Assembly (NCBI GenBank): GCA_003451975.1
Contig: DMIX01000395.1
Span: 1-7,058 of the forward strand
DNA length: 7,058 nt
Reading direction: 5' to 3'
DNA from: Propionibacteriaceae bacterium
GTDB lineage: Bacteria; Actinomycetota; Actinomycetes; Propionibacteriales; Propionibacteriaceae
A program made the position numbers and the translations under genes. The notes under the pieces are model-generated. The model searched no databases, was not told the DNA's origin, and saw nothing but the letters and a program-made list of their open reading frames with translations. This document shows, piece after piece, positions 1-7,058 of this stretch; positions within the stretch are counted from its first letter, which is position 1; each line of letters starts with the position of its first letter.

Positions 1-16
1 CCAACTCAGGGAACGA
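1..16 (-). repeat. Edge-truncated copy of the inverted palindromic repeat
   Basis: The 12 bases CTCAGGGAACGA at 5-16 are identical to 164-175, the end of the complete inverted copy further right. The bases just before (CCAA) resemble that copy with one G missing. The window therefore seems to open inside another, possibly degenerate, member of the same repeat family, so the repeat patch probably continues to the left. Confidence 0.5.
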
Positions 17-24
17 ACACCCGC

Positions 25-140
25 TGGCTGAGCCTGTCGAAGCCCGCACCCCCGCTAGCCGTCCCCTCCCGTTGGCTGAGCCTGTCGAAGCCCGCACCCC
101 CGCTAGCCGTCCCCTCCCGTTGGCTGAGCCTGTCGAAGCC
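25..140 (+). repeat. 48-bp tandem repeat, two perfect units plus a partial third
   Basis: Positions 25-72 and 73-120 are identical over all 48 bases. A third unit starts in phase at 121 and matches for its first 20 bases (121-140) before diverging. Each unit begins with the 19-base core TGGCTGAGCCTGTCGAAGC and continues with a C-rich tail containing GCTAGC. The core, with its GGCT...AGCC ends, resembles a short interspersed palindromic repeat that I recall as widespread between genes of high-GC bacteria; that family link is from memory. Perfect identity of two units points to recent duplication or gene conversion. The tract also reads as open frame and yields LAEPVEA-type peptide repeats, which I regard as a by-product and not as coding. 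Confidence 0.9.
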
Positions 141-151
141 CCCTCACCGCA

Positions 152-170
152 CCCTTCGACAAGCTCAGGG
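152..170 (-). repeat. Inverted copy of the palindromic repeat
   Basis: CCCTTCGACAAGCTCAGGG is the reverse-strand form of the core at 121-139. The inner 15 bases at 154-168 can pair with 124-138 at 14 of 15 positions, with one C-A mismatch and a 15-base loop. This copy therefore makes a strong potential hairpin with the third tandem unit. The outer CCC and GGG also pair within the copy itself. Confidence 0.8.
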
Positions 171-218
171 AACGACACGGCACCGGCAAACCCCGCCGAA
201 CGCCGCTCGACTCCCCGC

Positions 219-237
219 TGGCTGAGCCTGTCGAAGC
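219..237 (+). repeat. Isolated direct copy of the palindromic repeat core
   Basis: This is an exact 19-base match to the core at 25-43, 73-91 and 121-139, but its flanks differ from those of the 48-bp unit. It is the last repeat before the promoter region of the HNH gene, 40 bases upstream of the LexA-like box. It shows that the core spreads independently of the 48-bp tandem unit. Confidence 0.85.
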
Positions 238-276
238 CCCCCACCCCGGTTGAAACCCAGAAGTTATCCACCGTTT

Positions 277-292
277 TCGAACGTCCGTTCCA
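277..292 (+). promoter_or_regulatory. LexA (SOS) box, near-consensus
   Basis: TCGAAC-GTCC-GTTCCA matches the actinobacterial/mycobacterial SOS box TCGAAC-N4-GTTCGA at 11 of 12 specified bases; the only difference is C for G at 291. It lies 31 bases upstream of the ATG of the DUF222/HNH gene, a suitable place for a repressor site. In Mycobacterium tuberculosis several 13E12-family (DUF222/HNH) genes are known members of the LexA regulon, which agrees with this placement. A TTGAAA at 250-255 could be a -35 element, but I see no good -10. DNA-damage induction of the downstream gene is inferred. Confidence 0.65.
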
Positions 293-309
293 TTCTGTCA
301 GTCCTAACT

Positions 310-316
310 GGGAGAA
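310..316 (+). promoter_or_regulatory. Ribosome binding site fixing the HNH gene start
   Basis: GGGAGAA lies 7 bases upstream of the ATG at 324, a normal Shine-Dalgarno distance. The reading frame stays open further upstream to a TTG at 72, but that extension is translated repeat DNA and would run through the LexA-like box. The ribosome binding site therefore supports 324 as the true start. Confidence 0.75.
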
Positions 317-323
317 TAGATCC

Positions 324-1691
324 ATGAATCACAGCAGCGAATCCCTCCCCGCCGGCCAGGCGCTGGAGCAGATCGTTGCGCTGCTGGACCGCATCGATTC
401 ACACCGCATCGACCTCCCTCCCGAGCAGCGTTTGGAGTGGCTACGTACCGCCCGCATCGCCCAGAGCCGCATCCAGGCGCTCACCGGGCTCCTCACCGCC
501 GAAGCCGAGAAGTCCCAAGCCGCCGAACGAACAACCGGCACCCTGATCACATCCTGGATCGCCACCCAAGAGGTCTGCTCCCACAAAGAAGCAACCCGCG
601 ACGTACTTGCCGCCCGCAGCCTGGGTGAGCACCCGATGGTCGGCCAGGCTGCGAGCCAAGGCACCATCAACACCAACCAAGCAGCGGCAATCGGCAAGGT
701 ACTGAGCAGCATCGGCCCCCAGTTAGACGCCACCCAAAAGGCCGAGGCCGCCCACGAACTGGTGAGCCTCGCCGGACACCTCGATGCCAGCCGACTCGCC
801 CGCGCAGCCGGACAGGTACTGCGCAAAGTGGCCCCCGACGACGCCGAGCATCTGCTAAAGACCCGTCTGCAACGCCAAGCCGAACAGGCCCACCGCGAGC
901 GGTTCCTACGTTTCTTCCCCTCCGGCGGCTCGCTCCGTTTCGAAGGTTCACTCCCCCTGGCCGAAGGCGAACGTTTCCAGGCCTTGATCACCGCCCATCG
1001 GGAGAAGAACCGCCGCAGCAGCATCGAAACTGCTGAGCCGCTGGCTGATCGCCCCAGCTACGACCAACGCCAAGCTGATGCCCTGATCTCCCTGTGCGAC
1101 GCCGCCGCCAAGTCCCGGCCCGAACCCGGCCTGGGCAGCGCCCGGGTATTGGTGAAGCTCGATTACCAGCACCTGCGCGATCAGGCCGCCGGTGCCGGAC
1201 TCATCGGCGCCGACGACGCCCTCTCCGCTGGCGACCTGCGCCGCCTGTGCTGTGACGCCGAGTTGATTCCGGTCGTTCTCGGCGGTGGTTCAGAGGTCTT
1301 GGACGTCGGCACCACCCGCCGCCTCGTCACCCCCGCCATTCGCAACGCGCTCATCCTGCGCGACGGCGGCTGCGCCTTCCCCGGCTGTGCGGTGCGTCCG
1401 GAGTCCTGCGAGGCCCACCACATTCAACCCTGGTGGGACAACGGCCCCACCTCACTGGGAAACATGGTTTTGCTGTGCCATCACCACCACGGCGTGGTTG
1501 AACCCGCCAAGGAATCGCACCGAGACCAATGGAGCGTGCACATTGGCGAGGATGGGAAACCGGTGTTCGCACCTCCGGCACGCCTGCAACGATTCAGCGA
1601 ACGACGAGGATCGCCTCACGAGTCTCGGTCAACGGATTCCGATGATCGTGAGAGTGCGATTGAGCCGAGCAGCGAGTTCGCGTCACCGTGA
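324..1691 (+). CDS. DUF222 / HNH endonuclease-domain protein (13E12 repeat family)
   Basis: This 455-aa protein has the two-part layout of the actinobacterial 13E12 family. An Ala/Arg/Gln-rich, largely helical DUF222 region covers about residues 12-300, and a C-terminal HNH nuclease motif covers about residues 345-390 (bases 1371-1490). In the motif, C350 and C355 form a CxxxxC pair, followed by EAHHIQPWW (H365-H366), the TSLGN asparagine (N380), and LCHHHH with C385 and H386-H389. These are the metal-binding and zinc-ligand positions expected of an active HNH domain, so it is probably catalytically competent. A charged, Ser-rich tail of about 50 residues closes the protein. No signal peptide or membrane segment is visible. 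The biological role of this family is not established. It is usually multicopy, and in M. tuberculosis REP13E12 copies serve as attachment sites for the phiRv1 prophage. The LexA-like box upstream suggests DNA-damage control. Family assignment is confident; action on DNA is inferred from the HNH motif. Confidence 0.9.
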   Translation: MNHSSESLPAGQALEQIVALLDRIDSHRIDLPPEQRLEWLRTARIAQSRIQALTGLLTAEAEKSQAAERTTGTLITSWIATQEVCSHKEATRDVLAARSLGEHPMVGQAASQGTINTNQAAAIGKVLSSIGPQLDATQKAEAAHELVSLAGHLDASRLARAAGQVLRKVAPDDAEHLLKTRLQRQAEQAHRERFLRFFPSGGSLRFEGSLPLAEGERFQALITAHREKNRRSSIETAEPLADRPSYDQRQADALISLCDAAAKSRPEPGLGSARVLVKLDYQHLRDQAAGAGLIGADDALSAGDLRRLCCDAELIPVVLGGGSEVLDVGTTRRLVTPAIRNALILRDGGCAFPGCAVRPESCEAHHIQPWWDNGPTSLGNMVLLCHHHHGVVEPAKESHRDQWSVHIGEDGKPVFAPPARLQRFSERRGSPHESRSTDSDDRESAIEPSSEFASP

Positions 1692-1774
1692 GCGGCCGAC
1701 GCGAGGGCAAGTCTTGGCTGTCGGAGGGGGTGCGGCACGAAGCGCGGGTAGGCGCTCCTGACTTCACCTAGCAG

Positions 1775-1808
1775 CACAACTCGCTTTTCAGGCTCGGTGC
1801 GGGTTGTG
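1775..1808 (+). terminator. Stem-loop, possible terminator of the HNH gene
   Basis: CACAACTCGC (1775-1784) pairs with GCGGGTTGTG (1799-1808) over 10 bp with one T-G wobble, around a 14-base loop. It begins 83 bases after the HNH stop codon. There is no T-run after the stem, so on the plus strand it would be a non-canonical terminator or an RNA-processing/stability hairpin. A weaker 5-bp stem (1741-1745 with 1752-1756) lies just before it. The pairing is clear; the function is a guess from position. Confidence 0.35.
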
Positions 1809-1944
1809 AGTCGAACTGAGTAGGCGTGCCTTCCCTCTGTGCGCGGCGGGTCGGCGAGCGGGTCCCCAACCACTGCGCGATCAGGAGTCGACCGAGTCGG
1901 ATGGGTTGGGAAGCAAGTTGGCCAGAGGGTCGAGATGGCTGTGC

Positions 1945-1964
1945 TGTGGCAGGCAACTGCCACA
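1945..1964. repeat. Perfect inverted repeat with 8-bp arms and a 4-base spacer
   Basis: The arms TGTGGCAG (1945-1952) and CTGCCACA (1957-1964) are exact inverted complements around GCAA. As DNA this has the size and symmetry of a dimeric repressor site, centred about 80 bases upstream of the DUF3788 start. As plus-strand RNA it would be an 8-bp stem capped by a GNRA-type tetraloop. No T-run follows, so it is unlikely to be an intrinsic terminator. No regulator gene is visible nearby to pair it with. Confidence 0.5.
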
Positions 1965-2021
1965 CCTTCAAGGCGATCGCGGGCCATCACGGGCTGCGCA
2001 CCGCAGACGCCGGGGGGCCGT

Positions 2022-2027
2022 TAGAGT
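2022..2027 (+). promoter_or_regulatory. -10 element of a probable leaderless promoter
   Basis: TAGAGT fits the actinobacterial -10 consensus TANNNT and is followed by six bases and then the GTG at 2034. That spacing would start transcription at or next to the start codon, giving a leaderless mRNA. The only Shine-Dalgarno-like string, GAGG at 2029-2032, is one base from the GTG and too close to work. No -35 hexamer resembling TTGACA is seen 16-18 bases further upstream. The TAG of the element is also an in-frame stop, so the coding region cannot begin earlier. Confidence 0.55.
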
Positions 2028-2033
2028 CGAGGC

Positions 2034-2438
2034 GTGAGTCAGGAGTTTGGCGAGGAGGCCAGTCCTCCGACACCTGAGAGCATTGCGGCGGCTTTGGGTG
2101 ATGCTGCGCTGGTTTGGACTCAAGCCGTGGCGGCGTTTGAGGATGCCGGCGCGACGGTTGAGTGGCGGTATTACCGCGACGGAGGGTGGCTTGCGAAGGC
2201 GACCAGCCGTCGCCAGACCATCGCCTGGTTGCGGGTAGAGCCTGGGCAGTTGCGAATCAGCTTCTCCTTCCCGGCACCGCTCCGAGACCAGTTGCTCGAT
2301 GAGGTAGCCCTAGCCACAATCCGCGACCAGATTATCGAGGCCCCCGGACGCTCGATTGCGCTCAGTCTGGGGCTGAGTGATGCGTCGGCCCTCGACCCGG
2401 TGGTAGCACTCATCGCTGTGAAGGTGCAGGCCCGGTAG
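2034..2438 (+). CDS. DUF3788 family protein
   Basis: This is a 134-aa soluble protein with no signal peptide or membrane segment. The pattern recalls DUF3788: an N-terminal LGDAALVWTQAVAAF helix (about residues 21-35), then VEWRYYRDGGWLAKA (about 42-56), the strand-rich RRQTIAWLRVEPGQLRISFSF, and a C-terminal half ending in GRSIALSLGL and a final ALIAVKVQAR. Its length is close to what I recall as usual for the family. DUF3788 has no established biochemical role, so no function is assigned. The GTG at 2034 is the earliest possible start because an in-frame TAG precedes it at 2022. It is 342 bases from the HNH gene, has its own probable promoter, and converges with meaB, so it is likely a single-gene unit. 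Confidence 0.75.
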   Translation: MSQEFGEEASPPTPESIAAALGDAALVWTQAVAAFEDAGATVEWRYYRDGGWLAKATSRRQTIAWLRVEPGQLRISFSFPAPLRDQLLDEVALATIRDQIIEAPGRSIALSLGLSDASALDPVVALIAVKVQAR

Positions 2439-2521
2439 CAGGGACAGGGACTCCGTCCGCAGACCATGAGCGCACGCACGAGGTCTCCCGGCAGGTGCGG
2501 CAACGCGCTTTCGGCTGGTGT

Positions 2522-3643
2522 TCAGGCCTTTGATGCGGCGCGCGGCGCAAACAGTGTTGGGGCATCAACCGCGAAGGCGGAGAGGATCTGTTGCGAGGCT
2601 TCCAGGGCGCTCAGGTCACCAGACTCGACGGCGGGCTCCAACTCGGTTCGGATTGCCTTGACAGCTGGGGAGTTGTGCAGGGCGTCTTCCAGGTCGCCTT
2701 GCACCAGGGCCCACAGCCAGTCGCGCTGTTGGTGGGCGCGGCGGGTCTCGAGTTGGCCAGCGGCTTCCAGGTGGGCGCGGTGGTCGAGGATCGCTTGCCA
2801 GACCTCGGCCAAGCCGTTGCCAGTGAGCGAGCTTGAGGTCAGGACTGGCGCACGGCGGGCGGTGGGGTCAGAAGTTATGAGCTTCAAGGCCACCGACAGC
2901 TCTCGGGCGGCACCTTTGGCCTCCTGCTCGTGGTCGCCGTCGGCCTTGTTGACCGCGATCACGTCGGCCATCTCCAAGATTCCGCGCTTGATGCCCTGCA
3001 GCTGGTCGCCGGCGCGGGCCAAGGTAATCAACAAGAACGTGTCGACCATGCCTGCCACGGCAACCTCGGATTGGCCTACACCGACGGTTTCGACGAGCAC
3101 CACGTCGTAGCCGGCGGCCTCCAAGATCAACATCGACTCCCGCGTTGCCCGCGCTACGCCACCGAGGTGGGTACCTGCCGGGGAGGGGCGAATGAACGCT
3201 GCTTCTGAGGCAGCCAGCTCCCCCATCCGGGTGCGGTCACCGAGGATTGAGCCACCGGTCTTGGCCGAGGTGGGATCAACCGCGAGTACTGCAATTCGGT
3301 GACCGTCAGCGATCAGGCGGCGGCCCAAAACATCAATGAACGTCGACTTTCCCGCACCGGGCGTGCCCGTGATGCCGACGCGAATTGCAGTGCCAGTGTG
3401 ACCGCGTAGCCGTTTGAGTAGGTCCGTTGCAATCTGGTGATGCTCCGGCTTGCTGGACTCCACCACAGTGATCGCCCGGGCAATGCCACCCCGGTCCCCG
3501 GCCAGCACCTGCTCGGCAAGCCTGGCCGGATCCAGCTCCGGACGCCGTACTGCCTGATCCCGCGCAGGCGGGACAGCCTGACCGTACTGCGGCCCAACAT
3601 TGAAGTCGGAGTCCAGCCAGATCGGCGGCTTGTCCTCGCCCAC
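2522..3643 (-). CDS. meaB: Methylmalonyl-CoA mutase-associated GTPase MeaB
   Basis: This 373-aa G3E-type P-loop GTPase is the chaperone of methylmalonyl-CoA mutase. In this family GTP hydrolysis gates transfer of adenosylcobalamin into the mutase and protects the enzyme from inactivation or ejects damaged cofactor. Visible motifs are the Walker A GTPGAGKST (93-101), AVDPTS (121-126) with GGSILGDRTRM (130-140), the Walker B/switch ETVGVGQSE (185-193), AGDQLQGIKRG (211-221) and the guanine-specifying NKAD (232-235). A helical C-terminal arm of the kind used for dimerisation follows. Older databases call such proteins ArgK or LAO/AO transport ATPase, which is misleading. The GTG start lies four bases after the mutB stop and has no Shine-Dalgarno sequence, so translation probably depends on coupling to mutB. 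The first ~40 residues precede the conserved family region; a GTG at residue 46 is the only obvious later start and would cut into it. Confidence 0.95.
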   Translation of the reverse strand: MGEDKPPIWLDSDFNVGPQYGQAVPPARDQAVRRPELDPARLAEQVLAGDRGGIARAITVVESSKPEHHQIATDLLKRLRGHTGTAIRVGITGTPGAGKSTFIDVLGRRLIADGHRIAVLAVDPTSAKTGGSILGDRTRMGELAASEAAFIRPSPAGTHLGGVARATRESMLILEAAGYDVVLVETVGVGQSEVAVAGMVDTFLLITLARAGDQLQGIKRGILEMADVIAVNKADGDHEQEAKGAARELSVALKLITSDPTARRAPVLTSSSLTGNGLAEVWQAILDHRAHLEAAGQLETRRAHQQRDWLWALVQGDLEDALHNSPAVKAIRTELEPAVESGDLSALEASQQILSAFAVDAPTLFAPRAASKA

Positions 3644-3647
3644 GGTA

Positions 3648-5836
<2,189 letters not shown>

Positions 5837-5840
<4 letters not shown>

Positions 5841-7058
5841 GCCGCACCTCCCATCTGGTCCAGAGTGTGGTTGAGGAAGGCGACCACATCCATGCCGGCG
5901 TAAACCTCGCCGTCGATCACGGACGTGGCGTCATCGGCGCCGGTTTCGGTGAGCCGTCCGGCCAGATAGACCGTCTGCACTCCGGCCTGCTTCAGCGCGG
6001 TGGCTACGGCCACCGCCTGTTCGGCATACACCTTCGCCGAAGAACACAGGATGGCGAACTTCGAGCCGGTTGCCTTCTCGGCGAACTCCTCCGCAGACCC
6101 GGCCTCGATCAGGTTGGTGGCGATTCCGGCCACCCCCAGCAAGGCGGTGGTGAACGTCTCGCGAGCCCCGAAATCACGACGGGCGCCCAAACAGGCCAAA
6201 ACCGCGGTTGGGGTTTGCGCGGCAGCAGCAGCACGGTCCCGCAATGCCTCAAACACCTCGGCGTCACGCACCGGCTGCAAGCCGCCGCGCACCGGAGCGA
6301 CCGGACGCGGCCGCACCTCGCGCGGTGCCTCATCGGGCTTGGGGAACATGCTGACACCGGTCAGCGGCTGCGACCGGTCGGCGAGGCGCTTTGCCCGCTC
6401 GGCGTTGGTGGCTGCGATGCGATCGGCGATCATGCCCGAGCTCAACGCTGTGGCCATGCCGCCGGCGGCTTCAATCTGGGTGAAGACACCCCAGGCGTTT
6501 TCGGCCAACTGGTCGGTGAGATTCTCCACATACCAGGAGCCACCGGCAGGGTCATTGACCCGTCCGATGTTGGCCTCCTCGCCGGCTACCAATTGGGTGT
6601 TGCGGGCCATGCGACGGCTGAAGTCGTCGGGCAGGCCCAAGGCGGTGTCGAACGGCAAGGTAGTGATGGCTTCGGCTCCGCCGATTGCGGCGGCGAAGGT
6701 CGCGATGGTGTTGCGCAGCAGATTCACCCACGGATCATCGCGAGTGATCATGCGCCAACTGGTGACGGCATGTTGCACCGCACCACGACGCTCAGCCGGG
6801 ACGCCACACAATTCTCCGATTCGCGCCCAAGCTCGGCGCAACGCCCGCAGCCGGGCGATAGAGGTGAACTGATCGGCACCCACAGTCACCCGGAAGGTGA
6901 TCTGGCCGAAGGCCGCCGCCGGGGTGATCCCGGCCGCTTCCAGTTCGCGCAGGTAGGTCACCCCGCTGGCCAGCGCATAGCCGACCTGGTCGATGTCACC
7001 GGCGCCGGCGTCGTTGTAGCAGGTCACATCCACGCTCAGTGCCCGTACCCCGCGATAC
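5837..7058 (-). CDS. mutA: Methylmalonyl-CoA mutase small subunit, C-terminal part (start beyond window)
   Basis: The frame is open to the right edge: reading inward from 7057 gives [20 protein letters not shown]. The GTG at 7031-7033 is therefore internal, and 406 residues are visible. From the ~638-aa P. shermanii subunit I infer that about 230 N-terminal residues are missing. Recognisable segments are [58 protein letters not shown], and a C-terminal Rossmann-like domain with [10 protein letters not shown] (around 6167-6196) and [20 protein letters not shown]. In place of the DxHxxG cobalamin ligand motif of MutB, this domain carries RRDFG. That is the known state of the small subunit: structurally homologous to MutB but without B12 or an active site, serving to complete the heterodimer. 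Its last codons contain the mutB ribosome binding site and its TGA overlaps the mutB ATG, so it is the upstream gene of the operon. The operon promoter lies outside the window. Confidence 0.95.
5846..5851 (-). promoter_or_regulatory. Ribosome binding site of mutB
   Basis: Read on the minus strand this is GGAGGT, five bases before the mutB ATG at 5840. It is embedded in the last codons of mutA. Together with the ATGA stop-start overlap it fixes the mutB start and indicates coupled, near-equimolar translation of the two subunits, as a heterodimer would need. Confidence 0.85.

Larger units (their letters stand above)
1692..2033. other. 342-base intergenic stretch without a convincing gene
   Basis: Short open frames exist on both strands (for example 1616-1990 and 1768-1971 on the minus strand, 1826-2077 on the plus strand). 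They overlap one another, have low-complexity Arg/Pro/Ser-rich translations, and resemble no family I know. No tRNA, riboswitch or repeat-core copy is seen. The recognisable contents are a stem-loop at 1775-1808, a perfect palindrome at 1945-1964, and a -10 element at 2022-2027 serving the DUF3788 gene. Confidence 0.6.

Noticed and set aside
1..260. CRISPR array
   Set aside because: The repeat cores are in tandem with identical spacers (48-bp identical units), occur in both orientations and have irregular spacing after the third copy; there are no cas genes.
72..323. Upstream extension of the DUF222/HNH reading frame to a TTG at 72
   Set aside because: The extra 84 residues are translated palindromic repeats and promoter DNA including the LexA-like box. 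A good ribosome binding site and ATG occur at 310-326.
329..1024. 231-aa open frame antisense to the DUF222 gene
   Set aside because: The translation is Arg/Ser/Trp-rich and low in complexity, and it is explained by high GC opposite the real gene.
1172..1883. 13-base string CTGCGCGATCAGG present at 1172-1184 and 1871-1883
   Set aside because: It is a single short match, one copy inside coding sequence, with dissimilar flanks; a chance GC-rich match is the simpler explanation.
1616..1990. 124-aa minus-strand open frame covering the end of the HNH gene and the intergenic region
   Set aside because: It overlaps the HNH 3' end, has no recognisable domain, and competes with several other frames of similar quality in the same stretch.
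2466..3110. 214-aa plus-strand frame opposite meaB
   Set aside because: It is antisense to the P-loop GTPase gene; its Ser/Arg/Ala-rich sequence matches no family.
6167..6193. Absence of the B12-ligand motif DxHxxG in MutA as a possible inactivating mutation
   Set aside because: The small subunit of heterodimeric mutases normally lacks it; the RRDFG form here matches the known Propionibacterium protein as remembered.
6000..6872. 290-aa open frame antisense to mutA
   Set aside because: It is a mirror frame of a conserved coding region, with an Ala/Arg/Ser-rich composition and no recognisable domain or ribosome binding site.

Overview
The window looks like chromosomal DNA from a high-GC actinobacterium, most likely a member of the Propionibacteriaceae. 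The main evidence is the right-hand 4.5 kb, which holds the minus-strand cluster mutA-mutB-meaB. Its MutB protein follows, almost residue for residue over long stretches, the methylmalonyl-CoA mutase large subunit of Propionibacterium freudenreichii subsp. shermanii as I remember it. The taxonomic call is inference from that resemblance and from base composition; no search was run.

Left part (1-1691, + strand). Positions 1-240 are a patch of short palindromic repeats: two perfect 48-bp tandem units, two further copies of their 19-bp core, and copies in the opposite orientation. A near-perfect actinobacterial LexA (SOS) box follows at 277-292. Then comes a 455-aa DUF222/HNH protein of the kind called the 13E12 repeat family in mycobacteria.

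Middle part (1692-2521). A 342-base stretch without a convincing gene holds two inverted repeats. A small DUF3788 gene follows, whose GTG start sits six bases after a TANNNT -10 element, which suggests a leaderless transcript. The 83 bases between this gene and the convergent meaB show no clear terminator.

Right part (2522-7058, - strand). Transcription runs leftward: mutA (small, non-catalytic mutase subunit, cut by the right edge), mutB (large catalytic B12 subunit) and meaB (G-protein chaperone of the mutase). mutA and mutB overlap by four bases (ATGA), and meaB starts four bases after mutB stops, so the three are very probably one translationally coupled operon. Together they encode the adenosylcobalamin-dependent interconversion of succinyl-CoA and (R)-methylmalonyl-CoA, the carbon-skeleton step of propionate fermentation or of propionate catabolism, plus the factor that loads and protects its cofactor.

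No wholly new system is evident. The points most worth a second look are the SOS box on the HNH gene, the repeat patch that can fold into a long hairpin, and the palindrome and leaderless promoter in front of the DUF3788 gene.
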